From assembly GCA_023386815.1 (NCBI GenBank), contig JAEWIZ010000015.1, forward strand, positions 124,001 to 188,000: DNA of 64,000 bases, written 5' to 3'. Position 1 is the first letter of the stretch; each line of letters opens with the position of its first letter. The notes beneath the pieces were generated by a model. The model made no database searches. It saw nothing but the letters and a program-made list of their open reading frames with translations, and was not told the origin of the DNA. Shown one piece after another: positions 8,830 through 17,215 of the stretch. This stretch comes from Bacillota bacterium (GTDB taxonomy: Bacteria > Bacillota > Clostridia > Lachnospirales > Lachnospiraceae). The position numbers and the translations under genes are program-made.

Positions 8830-9678
8830 TTAATTATTATACGGTTTGTCAATGTGGGTATTCTGAAACTGGGTGATACTCGACTCATATTGTCTATTGA
8901 TATATGCAGTATAAAGAATATCTATAATATTTAATTGTGCAATTCTAGAAGACATAGCACCACTTCTAAAAATAAATTCAGTAGCAGCTACACTCAAATT
9001 GTAATCTGCCATTCTAGATAATGGTGTATCATCAAATCTAGTAATCGCAATGATTGGTGCGCCATTTTGCTTTGCTGTAGTAACACATTTTAGAACCTCT
9101 TCTGTCAACCCAGAATAGCTTATTACAATTGCCAAATCTTCTTTGCTTATATTTCTAGCTTGTAAAAGCTGCGCATGCCAGTCCTCACTTATAATGCAAG
9201 GTTTATTAATTCTTAAAAATTTTAAGTAAGCATCCTTTGCAACAAGAAGCGAGGAACCCATACCAAACAAACAGATTGTTCTGGATTTAGTAATCAGGTC
9301 TACACAGGACTCTAAAATCTGTATATCTAAGAGCTTTCGTGTGTTTTCTAGGGAACCTATATTTTTATAAGTCACTTTATCTACGATCAGTTCCAAAGAG
9401 TCTTCATAACTTATCTCTTTCTTTTTTTCTGCATTTGTTGATTTACGAAGTGCCATTTCATAGATCAATGACTTATGGAAATCCTTAAATCCTTGAAAGC
9501 CTATCTTTCGGCATAACCGAATAATAGTTGATGGGGAAGAAAACGTTTTTTCTGCCAGCTCGTAAATATTACATTTTACTGCATACTCTGGATTTTTTAA
9601 TACATAATTAATTGCTTGCTTTTCAGCTCCACTAGCTTGATTTGAATATTCCTGCAGACGTATCAGAACACTTTTCAT
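8830..9678 (-). CDS. murR: RpiR family transcriptional regulator of the MurNAc operon (MurR-like)
   Basis: An N-terminal RpiR helix-turn-helix (AEKTFSSPSTIIRLCRKIGF) is followed by a SIS phosphosugar-binding domain (FGMGSSLLVAKDAYLKF and VISYSGLTEEVLK). The ligand is expected to be MurNAc-6-phosphate by analogy with Escherichia coli MurR. I place the start at the ATG at 9678, seven bases after TTGGAG; an upstream in-frame GTG lacks a ribosome site. It is the first gene of the operon, so autoregulation is likely. Confidence 0.9.
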   Translation of the reverse strand: MKSVLIRLQEYSNQASGAEKQAINYVLKNPEYAVKCNIYELAEKTFSSPSTIIRLCRKIGFQGFKDFHKSLIYEMALRKSTNAEKKKEISYEDSLELIVDKVTYKNIGSLENTRKLLDIQILESCVDLITKSRTICLFGMGSSLLVAKDAYLKFLRINKPCIISEDWHAQLLQARNISKEDLAIVISYSGLTEEVLKCVTTAKQNGAPIIAITRFDDTPLSRMADYNLSVAATEFIFRSGAMSSRIAQLNIIDILYTAYINRQYESSITQFQNTHIDKPYNN

Positions 9679-9716
9679 TTGATGCTCCAATCTGTGCTTT
9701 GTAAGCACGTAATTAA

Positions 9717-9744
9717 ATTATATGATTTCGAACTCTAATGTCAA
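9717..9744 (-). promoter_or_regulatory. sigma-A type promoter of the murR-murQ-murP operon, with candidate operator
   Basis: On the minus strand TTGACA (9744-9739) and TATAAT (9722-9717) are separated by 16 bases, a near-consensus promoter about 40 bases before murR. Just upstream (9747-9765) is a weak palindrome TTTCCGAATTGTTACGAAA that could be the RpiR-type operator; that part is only a suggestion. Confidence 0.8.
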
Positions 9745-9802
9745 TATTTCCGAATTGTTACGAAACATTGTACCACTCTCTGACTATTTTGACTAATAAA
9801 TT

Positions 9803-10062
9803 TCACTTATTATGATTAAATCTACTAATATTATACGAATTTATTGCTGCTCCAATAATATTTTGCAGGTTCAATGGACGATATAAAATAATCGATATTA
9901 CATATGCAAAGGAGGATGTAAGAATAGTAATTTTAGATTTTCCTTTTTCAATTACGTCTAATAAAGCATTAAGTTTAATTTCATGTGTATATTTCTTCAA
10001 ATGAAAATGCACCTCCATACATTAGATTTTGTCTAACATTTGGGGTGCATTTCACACTTGAC
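9803..10062 (-). mobile_element. left-end relic of an IS3-family insertion sequence
   Basis: On the minus strand the segment starts TGTGAAATGCACCCCAAATG then TTAGAC, resembling terminal repeats of IS3-family elements. A GGAGG site and an open frame follow: from an in-frame TTG at 10000 or the ATG at 10018 it reads KKYTHEIKLNALLDVIEKGK, like the N-terminus of an IS3 OrfA, then loses similarity and stops at 9803. No OrfB, right end or target duplication is visible. From 10063 to 10264 I see no gene. Confidence 0.4.
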
Positions 10063-10264
10063 AAAGAGCCTTATAAAAATGCTCATTTATAAGCATAGTC
10101 ATAACAAGGGTCATATTTATTAATTTTCTCTAATCTTCATCATCTTCATTACCTTATTTCTTACATGTTTTTACTTCCTTTTGTGTATTGAAATAAGTAT
10201 GAAACATAAAGATTATCCTTCTACCGCAAAGCAGACTATCTGCATTTTTTCTTAATTTCATCAA

Positions 10265-10885
10265 CTAGCCCATCCATGTAATCTTATTTTCCTCTTTACG
10301 AAGAATTCTTTCAATATTTTTTCTGTGTCGCACAATAATCACTGCTGTAAACAGGAGAGATGCCCAAAATAAATTAGGAGCTTTTATAAAAATTCCTATG
10401 AAAAGAGTGTTTATTACAGCTGATGATATACTTGCCAAGGCAATAATCCTCCACAAATATAGCACTGCTAAAAAGCTAATGAGTGGAAGTAAGAAAACCC
10501 ACAAACTGTACTCCCAAAACAACACCATACCAAAGAGAAAGCCATACATAACTGCAACAGCCTTTCCACCTTTGAATTTAGCAAATATAGGAAAGCAATG
10601 TCCCATTGCCGCAGCCAAACCGCCAATTATGGAAACCATCTCTATATTAAAGAAAAAGGAAGTCAGAAATATAACCAATGTTACCTTCAAAATATCCAAA
10701 GTCATCACCACAAGACCAGCTTTTTTTCCTAGAACTCTTCCTGCATTTCCACCACCCAGATTCTTACTTCCATAATTTCTAATATCTTTGTGATAAAATA
10801 CCTTGCCAACGACCAAGGCAAAAGGGACGGAGCCAAGAAAATATCCAAGTATTATGACTGTTAATATTTCTATATTAATATTCAT
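10265..10885 (-). CDS. plsY: PlsY-like glycerol-3-phosphate acyltransferase
   Basis: A polytopic membrane protein of about 206 residues with the three PlsY signature regions: LGSVPFALVVGK near the N-terminus, NYGSKNLGGGNAGRVLGKK (usually GSGNxGATN, here with GGGNAG), and FAKFKGGKAVAVMYG. The family transfers acyl groups from acyl-phosphate to glycerol-3-phosphate in phospholipid synthesis. The start at 10885 follows AAAGGA by eight bases; an upstream in-frame ATG would overlap degV and lacks a ribosome site. It lies 13 bp after degV. The variant loop leaves some doubt whether it is the main PlsY or a paralogue. Confidence 0.88.
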   Translation of the reverse strand: MNINIEILTVIILGYFLGSVPFALVVGKVFYHKDIRNYGSKNLGGGNAGRVLGKKAGLVVMTLDILKVTLVIFLTSFFFNIEMVSIIGGLAAAMGHCFPIFAKFKGGKAVAVMYGFLFGMVLFWEYSLWVFLLPLISFLAVLYLWRIIALASISSAVINTLFIGIFIKAPNLFWASLLFTAVIIVRHRKNIERILRKEENKITWMG

Positions 10886-10898
10886 GTTATTGTCCTTT

Positions 10899-11729
10899 CT
10901 ATCTGCAGATTGCCTGAATGGTAATACATCCAGGACCCCCATGAGTAATCAAGGTGGGGGATAACTGGAAGATTTCAATCGTAGTATCTGAGAAATGATT
11001 TCGAATCTGCTTCGCAGCATCTTCTGCCACTTGACGAACACCAGCATGTGCAATGCTAATGATATAGTCCTGATTCACTCTTATCTCTTTAAAATACTCA
11101 ATCACTGCATCCACAGCCTTTTTATGGGATCGCTTTACAGCAAAAGGTTTAATTCTCTTCATATCCTCAGTCTGTGTCAGTACAGGAATAATCTTAATCA
11201 CACCACAAATAGCTGCTGCAACCGGTGTCAATCTTCCACTTAGCCTCAAATAATTAAAATCAGAAGGTATTACAAAAGAAGCTGAAGTTACAACAGAATT
11301 TTTAACCTGTCTCACAATCTCCTCTATTCCCAAGCCTTCTTTCATAAGCATCATTGCCTTTTGCACAAGAAAACGCTGAGCGCCTGCCAAGGTCTGCGTA
11401 TCAATAATATGTATATGTTCATTCTGTTCCATACCATTTCTGGCACCCATAGCACTCTGGTATGTACCAGACAAACCATCTCCAATTGTTAAATACAAAA
11501 TATCTTCCTGCGTGCCTTCAAAAATATCAATCACATCCCCAATTGCCGGCTGAGAAGATGTGGCAACCTTCCCCTGTTCAATTAGTTTCAGAAACTCTTC
11601 ACTGCTAATATCCTCATAATCTCTGTAAACTTTACCATCTACAAGAGCACATGCAGGAATAACTTCTATCCCCAATTCTTTTCCTTCCTGTATAGAGTAC
11701 AAAGCTGATGTATCCGTTATAATCTTCAT
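10899..11729 (-). CDS. DegV family fatty-acid-binding protein
   Basis: This 276-residue protein has the two-lobed DegV fold signatures: ITDTSALY at the start, the lipid-contacting VATSSQPAIGD loop, TIGDGLSGTYQSA, and a C-terminal ISIAHAGV and LSPTLITHGGPG. DegV/FakB proteins bind fatty acids for the FakA kinase, which feeds acyl-phosphate to PlsX/PlsY. Being in an operon with a PlsY-like gene fits a role in fatty-acid delivery to phospholipid synthesis. The start has AAGGAGG upstream. Confidence 0.93.
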   Translation of the reverse strand: MKIITDTSALYSIQEGKELGIEVIPACALVDGKVYRDYEDISSEEFLKLIEQGKVATSSQPAIGDVIDIFEGTQEDILYLTIGDGLSGTYQSAMGARNGMEQNEHIHIIDTQTLAGAQRFLVQKAMMLMKEGLGIEEIVRQVKNSVVTSASFVIPSDFNYLRLSGRLTPVAAAICGVIKIIPVLTQTEDMKRIKPFAVKRSHKKAVDAVIEYFKEIRVNQDYIISIAHAGVRQVAEDAAKQIRNHFSDTTIEIFQLSPTLITHGGPGCITIQAICR

Positions 11730-11911
11730 ATCTTCCTTGCCTCCTTTTTATCAATAATATTTATTCAATGTTTATATACTTCCACTTCTCAGCTCATGGA
11801 TTTTAACCATACACTTATTCGTGCATCTCATTAACATTAAGCCAGCGTTTCCTTCGCCTTTAAGTTCATCTTCCATATCGGAAGTTCAATGAAGCGATCT
11901 TCTTAAAGTAA

Positions 11912-11959
11912 TTACCTAGATGTATTCTCCTTAAATTTCTTATCATACTGTTTACTCAT
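11912..11959 (-). pseudogene. truncated transposase N-terminus (IS relic)
   Basis: A GGAGGA ribosome site precedes ATG at 11959 and the frame MSKQYDKKFKENTSR, which resembles the first residues of IS3-type OrfA transposases (MSKQYDKKFKEDAVQ form), and then hits a stop. Nothing transposase-like follows. Together with the relic at 9803-10062 it brackets degV-plsY. The gap 11730-12361 otherwise contains a G+C-richer unexplained segment (about 12125-12285) and the kinase operon terminator. Confidence 0.4.
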
Positions 11960-12289
11960 GATAATTCCTCCATTTCCTATTGCTTCCATTATAACTGTTC
12001 TTTTGAATTTTTTCACTTTTAATTTGTACCATTTATGTTTTATTTATTCTACCATCATTCTCTCACACTTACCTCTCTACAAACATGAACGAGCCCTTTC
12101 CTGTTTTTCTTTTATATACACCTCCTTGATTTCAAGTAATGTATTTCGACGTGCGAGCTATGCCATTCGCGGACACTTACGAGTCTTGCACATGTCGCAC
12201 TATACAGCAATTTCCGCAATCTGGCCGGTTATGAGCAAGCTCTCACCTGTCAGCTTCCGTCCCGTCTGTTCATCACTCGTAGAACATGC

Positions 12290-12330
12290 AAAAAAACACT
12301 CACATCTAGTTTTTCAACTAAAAGTAAGTG
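12290..12330 (-). terminator. rho-independent terminator of the glycyl radical enzyme operon
   Basis: On the minus strand CACTTACTTTTAGTT pairs with AACTAGATGTGAGTG around a GAAA-type loop (12 pairs plus two G-U), followed directly by seven T. It lies about 30 bases after the kinase stop codon and so ends the activase-enzyme-kinase transcript. Confidence 0.85.
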
Positions 12331-12361
12331 CCTTAAGGGCCTTGTTTGATGCGGCTGCTTC

Positions 12362-13732
12362 TCATAAACCCACTCCCTCTTTCGTTTGTACCAGCTTCTG
12401 TATCTCTTCTATGGATTGAAAAATACCACTGCTATATAAGGAGTATAATGCTGCACCACAAGAAGCTTCCTCTCCAAAGATTGGAATATGCAATTTTTTT
12501 CCAAACATATCCTCTACAATCTTTTGCAGAACCGGATTCTTCCGAATTCCATTACCACTTCCAATCAGTACCTTTGCTCCCTGATTTGACTTTGGAATAC
12601 TTTGATAGATTTCGTAAATCTCATTGCACATACCTTGAAGCACTCCCAAGGTCAGGACTTCTGGTGTGAAATTATCAGCATTCAACTGTTCTATACTTCC
12701 TCGTTTCTTAGGATTTGATCTTGTTCCGTTAAATCGTGTATCGACCACAATGGGATTTTCAGTGTTATAAACACTATATGCTGCCTGATTCATAATCTCA
12801 TATATATTCTTAGGTATCTCACACTGGAAAAGCTCTAATACTTTCGCATAAAAATTCTTTAACAATTCATAAGATGCACCGCCACATAAAGAGGAGCCAA
12901 CCATCAAATACGTATCATTGATATACGGCCTATATTCTATTATTACATCTTTGTGATAAGTCTCTGAGAAAATTGAAATCTGACTTCCAGTTCCTATATT
13001 CACTAGAATATTACTATCTATGCTCACCGATCCCAGAAAACTTGCCTGGTTATCTCCCAAAGCCATAGAAACAGTAATCCTCCGGGAATTCGGTTCATAT
13101 GCAGCTTCAACCTCAGCAACCTTGGGTAAGTATTGCGTTCCCATCTTTAATTTTTCTAGTGCCACCTTATCAAAACAGCCCTTCTCCATTGAAAAAAGGC
13201 CAAGGCTTGCCGCCATGCTTTTATGTATGACGGGACTCTCCTTTTCTGCCAACTTCATCGCAATGAAATCAGGAACCGTGCAAAAACAAGCTGCCTCCTT
13301 AGGGATTTTATCATTTACCAACTGATAGAAATGGGTGGTAAGTCCATAGCCAGTTGCCATCTGATAGCCAGTCATCTGAGTCATATACCCGCTATAAGTA
13401 AGCTGTTCCTTATAATTCAAATCCCCTCTTTTATCCTGCCAGGAATAAAGATTACTTACAGGATTTCCATCGGAATCAAGATATAGAATACCATGCATTT
13501 GCCCCGTCACACCAATATTGGTGATGTCATCATATTTGCTAAGAAATTCATCCACTATCTGATTACAGATTTTTAAGATTCGATTGACGTCTTGGAGTCT
13601 CTCAAAACTCTCCCGCCCTTTAATCGCAGAATCGTTGGCAAGTGTTTGGGAACAGATAACATTTTTCTTGGTCGTATCTATTACAATTCCACAAACAGTG
13701 GTTGTTCCTATGTCTAATCCAATACTTTTCAT
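12362..13732 (-). CDS. FGGY family carbohydrate kinase
   Basis: A 457-residue ATP-dependent sugar or polyol kinase. The first actin-like domain opens with SIGLDIGTTTVCGIVID and contains GVTGQMHGIL, a substrate-site motif of xylulokinase and sedoheptulokinase-type enzymes; the second has NIGTGSQISIF, SLCGGASYELL and VLIGSGNGIRKNP. The substrate cannot be read from sequence; a ketose, deoxyketose or heptulose is plausible. The ATG at 13732 follows GGAG by seven bases. It lies 29 bp after the glycyl radical enzyme and shares its promoter and terminator, so it probably phosphorylates the substrate or product of that enzyme. Confidence 0.88.
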   Translation of the reverse strand: MKSIGLDIGTTTVCGIVIDTTKKNVICSQTLANDSAIKGRESFERLQDVNRILKICNQIVDEFLSKYDDITNIGVTGQMHGILYLDSDGNPVSNLYSWQDKRGDLNYKEQLTYSGYMTQMTGYQMATGYGLTTHFYQLVNDKIPKEAACFCTVPDFIAMKLAEKESPVIHKSMAASLGLFSMEKGCFDKVALEKLKMGTQYLPKVAEVEAAYEPNSRRITVSMALGDNQASFLGSVSIDSNILVNIGTGSQISIFSETYHKDVIIEYRPYINDTYLMVGSSLCGGASYELLKNFYAKVLELFQCEIPKNIYEIMNQAAYSVYNTENPIVVDTRFNGTRSNPKKRGSIEQLNADNFTPEVLTLGVLQGMCNEIYEIYQSIPKSNQGAKVLIGSGNGIRKNPVLQKIVEDMFGKKLHIPIFGEEASCGAALYSLYSSGIFQSIEEIQKLVQTKEGVGL

Positions 13733-13761
13733 CAAAATCTCCTTCGTTATAAGTTTATTGC

Positions 13762-16143
13762 TTAGCAAATTGTCGATTGTAGATCCAATCTCTTAATGAT
13801 GTCCTCTTGTATTTCAGGAGAAAGATCAAGAAAATTTACAAAGGTACCATGAATACGCATAATATAGACTCCGCTGGGCGCATATTTCTTGGGATTTTCT
13901 AAAACCTTTCTCAATGTATCCGGAGTGGTGATATTCACATAAAGATAAAAAGGTGCTATTTTTCCTTCTTTATTTCCGAAGAACAGTGGGTTAAGAACTT
14001 TTGTTTTAAATTCCATCCCCTTACTTTCTTTTGTATCTGTCTTAAAGTAATTCGGATCCAATCCCAGGTGAGAGGCATATCCACCGTTAAACTGCTCATA
14101 AGGAAGCCTTTGCATCGATAGCACACGATACCCCAACCCGTTCTGAGCATCACCATACAAAGGATCAACACCATAATTTAACATATCCTTTGCTTTTCGC
14201 CCACTTGGCATAGCCCCTACTAAATTGCCATAAATCAAATGTGTACTTGGCGTTGCAAAATCAGGCCTGAACGGATTTCCCAAATAGTTTTTTCTGGAAC
14301 GTATAAGATCTGATATTTTATTTGCAAGATCGACCGCCTCCAGATCAACTGCTGCTTTGTTGTTTCCAAATTTATCACATTTTAATAGGTATTGTCTTAA
14401 TTCTTCATCCTCATTAAAATTATTCTTTAAAGCGGTAAGCAAACGTTCACAATCCCAAGGCCGCTCTTTTAACAAGGTGTCTACGGCAATTAAGGAATCT
14501 GCGATCACACTTAACCCATGAATCAAACAACCGCTGCCATTGTATTTTGTTCCTTGTTCTATGTCATCTCTTGTATCGATTCCACTTTCAACTCCCCCCA
14601 TAAAGCAGGACAGATACGGAACAGGAAGATTAGACAGTGCGACAGAGGCATCATTGGCATACTTTGTCATTCGATCCACAAAGTATTCTACCTGTTGATA
14701 AAATAATTCCCTGATATTTTCCAAAATCTCCTTTGGATCATTACTTTTTCCCAATTCCTCATAGGATTTTCCAATCTTATTTCCTGTTAGCAGGGACTTT
14801 CCGTCATTTAGTGTCAACTCTAAAATTTTTGCCAAATTCAGCCAGCTATTTGTCGTATTCGCGTTATCTCTTCCCATAATCAGAGGCTCCTGGCATCCAG
14901 CTATGGAATAATCCGGCAAATCTTCCTCTTCTACCTTCTGCTGTTTCAGAACCTCAAAAACGGAATCATCATTAAATAAAGAAGGTGTGAGGCAGCCCGG
15001 CGTAAAGAAGAAGCGACCCAGTTCTTCATAAAATTTATTTGGTGTGTTTTTATGTACTTTTACCGAAAGGATAGGCTGTGGTAAATTCATGGCATAATAA
15101 GCATCCAATAACGCATATGTAGTTAAGCTTGTTAAATCTTTATTGTCTATGTCTTTACCACCCACAATAATATTTTGAGAGATAGCCCAACTACGATCAC
15201 CTACATTGAAAAACACAAGAAAATGTTTTAACAGCCCCGCTGTATATTCTCTGCTTAATCCCTCTATTTCTCTATATGGCTCAAAGATTCTGTCAGCATT
15301 TCCCACTGAAAAGGCAAAGGGGTTTGGTGCTTGTTCCAGGCACATAACCTGCCATAAAAGAATAAAAGACTGTATTGCCTCATACAACGAATCAGCCCCC
15401 TGTGCGGGTACTTTCTCCAAAGTATAAACCATAAGCTCCAATTGTTTTCTTCGTTTCTCATCTGCTAATTCCATATCACATTTTGCAATATTGGCATACC
15501 GTTTTGCCAGAATTTGTACTGTTTCCAATGTATGCTCCATGGCCTGGTACTGCATTTTTTTCTTTTCACTGACACCATCTTTCAATTTTTCTCTGATGAT
15601 TTCCTGAAGATACTTTACCCCATGTTTGAGCACCTGTCTGAAATCAGGAATTAAATGTCCCGTTACTTGTTCAATAAAGTAGGCAACTTCTGCTGTATCT
15701 TCCTGGGCGTCCTCGTAAACTTTCTTCAATGCTGTTACATAGTCACTATTTTGAGTGGCTTTTCGTACCTTTTCTATTCTCTCAGAATTAAACTCTTCAT
15801 TTGGCTCAATATCCTGAAATACTTGTGTGGGATCACAATAACCATTGAAAGTACTGACACTGAAATTAGGATTAATTAGTGCATAACTTTTCGCAAATGC
15901 ATCTCTTTGCGTACCTGCGAACACATTATTCTCATCAATAAAGAGAGGCAATTCTTCTACAACAGCCCTTAAAGCAAAGGCGGTTTTTATAATATGTGGC
16001 TTGCCTTTATGTTGCTCCATCAATCTTTCATATATCTCTTTCGCTAAGAACCACCCATCCAAACGAGTAATATTCCTCTCATTTTTATATAGTCTTTTTG
16101 CTAAATCCTCTAAATCCTGTGGTGTAAAATACTGTCTTACCAT
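13762..16143 (-). CDS. glycyl radical enzyme of unknown substrate, GCxEP class with variant glycyl loop
   Basis: The 793 residues span the whole pyruvate-formate-lyase-like barrel. The thiyl-radical Cys417 lies in DYSIAGCQEPLIMG; a single cysteine followed by x-Glu-Pro is typical of the dehydratase and lyase branch, not of pyruvate formate-lyase, which has two adjacent cysteines. The glycyl loop is at residues 763-768, RIHGTF, with Gly766; other families have RVxGY, so both the residue before the glycine and the tyrosine after it differ. The following FVNFLDLSPEIQEDIIKR aligns well with the family C-terminus. It lies between its activase and an FGGY kinase. I cannot assign the substrate; a C-O bond cleavage on a polyol or sugar is an inference. 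Confidence 0.9.
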   Translation of the reverse strand: MVRQYFTPQDLEDLAKRLYKNERNITRLDGWFLAKEIYERLMEQHKGKPHIIKTAFALRAVVEELPLFIDENNVFAGTQRDAFAKSYALINPNFSVSTFNGYCDPTQVFQDIEPNEEFNSERIEKVRKATQNSDYVTALKKVYEDAQEDTAEVAYFIEQVTGHLIPDFRQVLKHGVKYLQEIIREKLKDGVSEKKKMQYQAMEHTLETVQILAKRYANIAKCDMELADEKRRKQLELMVYTLEKVPAQGADSLYEAIQSFILLWQVMCLEQAPNPFAFSVGNADRIFEPYREIEGLSREYTAGLLKHFLVFFNVGDRSWAISQNIIVGGKDIDNKDLTSLTTYALLDAYYAMNLPQPILSVKVHKNTPNKFYEELGRFFFTPGCLTPSLFNDDSVFEVLKQQKVEEEDLPDYSIAGCQEPLIMGRDNANTTNSWLNLAKILELTLNDGKSLLTGNKIGKSYEELGKSNDPKEILENIRELFYQQVEYFVDRMTKYANDASVALSNLPVPYLSCFMGGVESGIDTRDDIEQGTKYNGSGCLIHGLSVIADSLIAVDTLLKERPWDCERLLTALKNNFNEDEELRQYLLKCDKFGNNKAAVDLEAVDLANKISDLIRSRKNYLGNPFRPDFATPSTHLIYGNLVGAMPSGRKAKDMLNYGVDPLYGDAQNGLGYRVLSMQRLPYEQFNGGYASHLGLDPNYFKTDTKESKGMEFKTKVLNPLFFGNKEGKIAPFYLYVNITTPDTLRKVLENPKKYAPSGVYIMRIHGTFVNFLDLSPEIQEDIIKRLDLQSTIC

Positions 16144-16161
16144 AACCTGCTCCTCCTGAAT

Positions 16162-17031
16162 TTATGTTCTGATCGTGATTAGTCCATTAGCTCTATATGC
16201 TTCTTCAAACTCTTTCTCAAGGCCTTCCCTTATATAGCCATCCTCCATCTGATAGGTGAGACCGCATTGTCCCCATTTCTTTTTTCCATACTCATGAAAT
16301 TTCAAAATTTCAAAACGGGTATTATCATGATTAAATTGCTTATAAAACGAAAGGAACTCATCTATATACTTTTTATCTGCATTAAAACCGTTAACTAAGA
16401 GCGTTCTTATCAAAACATTCGGATGGCTGGTCATCGCTTTTTCTACGTTAATCATGATCTGCTCATTAGATATTCCTGTATATCCTTTATGCAGTTCATT
16501 GTCGATATGCTTGAAATCCATTATCAGAATGTCAATATAAGGAAATAACTCTTCTAATTTCTTATGGGTTCCATTGGTCTCTATTGCAGTATGAATCCTG
16601 TTTTCCTTCAATCTGTGTAAGATATGTTTTAAAGCCTGAAACTGAAATGTAGGTTCACCCCCTGTAAAAGTTACACCTCCATTATCAAAAAAAAGTGTAC
16701 TGCAATCTTTTACTTCGTCCAAGACTTCATCTTCACTCATTTCCATGCAGCTAAGATAGATTCCTTCATTTTTATTCTCATGTAAGCACGGCCGTTTATG
16801 GCAATTACTGCAGCTTTCTCTATTCAGCTCACTGCCACGAATGGCACCGTATGGGCAGATCGCCTCCAATAGTTTTTCCTTTTCAATCATCAACACCCCA
16901 TCGTTTGAAAGACTCTCAGGATTTGCACACCATCTGCATCTCATATTGCAACCCTGAAGATGAAACACTAGTCGATTTCCTGGCCCATCCTGAGAATAAT
17001 TAAATCCTTTTTTAATTATTCTAAGTTTCAT
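16162..17031 (-). CDS. glycyl-radical enzyme activating protein (radical SAM)
   Basis: A 289-residue activase that installs the glycyl radical on the partner encoded 18 bp downstream. The N-terminal DGPGNRLVFHLQGC is followed by the radical SAM cluster C28-x3-C32-x2-C35 (CNMRCRWC). An insert carries Cys59, 74, 77, 82 and 95, enough for about one auxiliary iron-sulfur cluster; many activases of this branch have eight cysteines for two clusters. GGVTFTGGEPTFQ is the expected GGE motif. A strong promoter lies just upstream and the start has GGGGAGGAG. Confidence 0.95.
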   Translation of the reverse strand: MKLRIIKKGFNYSQDGPGNRLVFHLQGCNMRCRWCANPESLSNDGVLMIEKEKLLEAICPYGAIRGSELNRESCSNCHKRPCLHENKNEGIYLSCMEMSEDEVLDEVKDCSTLFFDNGGVTFTGGEPTFQFQALKHILHRLKENRIHTAIETNGTHKKLEELFPYIDILIMDFKHIDNELHKGYTGISNEQIMINVEKAMTSHPNVLIRTLLVNGFNADKKYIDEFLSFYKQFNHDNTRFEILKFHEYGKKKWGQCGLTYQMEDGYIREGLEKEFEEAYRANGLITIRT

Positions 17032-17075
17032 ATAGAATTGCTCCTCCCCAAAACATTTTAATACTTTTTAATATC

Positions 17076-17115
17076 GTTATATCATATACATAATAATTTG
17101 TCAATTCGTTTGACA
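17076..17115 (-). promoter_or_regulatory. promoter of the activase-enzyme-kinase operon with overlapping operator
   Basis: On the minus strand TTGACA (17104-17099) and TATAAC (17081-17076) are 17 bases apart. The -35 box is one arm of a perfect inverted repeat, TGTCAA-TTCGT-TTGACA at 17099-17115, a natural operator for the divergently encoded ROK repressor or another regulator. Confidence 0.8.
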
Positions 17116-17151
17116 TATTGCTTGTTTGTTTTTGCGCACATTTGCTCTTGG

Positions 17152-17180
17152 TTGACTTTATAAAATATCCGATATATATT
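17152..17180 (+). promoter_or_regulatory. promoter of the ROK regulator gene
   Basis: TTGACT at 17152-17157 and TATATT at 17175-17180 are separated by 17 bases, 35 bases before the ROK start codon. It lies back to back with the activase promoter, so one regulator bound in the 184-base gap could control both. Confidence 0.75.
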
Positions 17181-17215
17181 AAATATGCATTACTGAAAAA
17201 AATGAGGTAGATATA

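Noticed and set aside
12125..12222. group II intron 5' end (GTGCGAC start)
   Set aside because: Only the first few bases fit; no domain V or maturase gene follows and the DNA beyond is A+T-rich with an unrelated IS relic.
11958..12419. 153-codon open frame on the plus strand
   Set aside because: It runs through the minus-strand kinase end, its terminator and an IS relic, and the protein has no coherent pattern.
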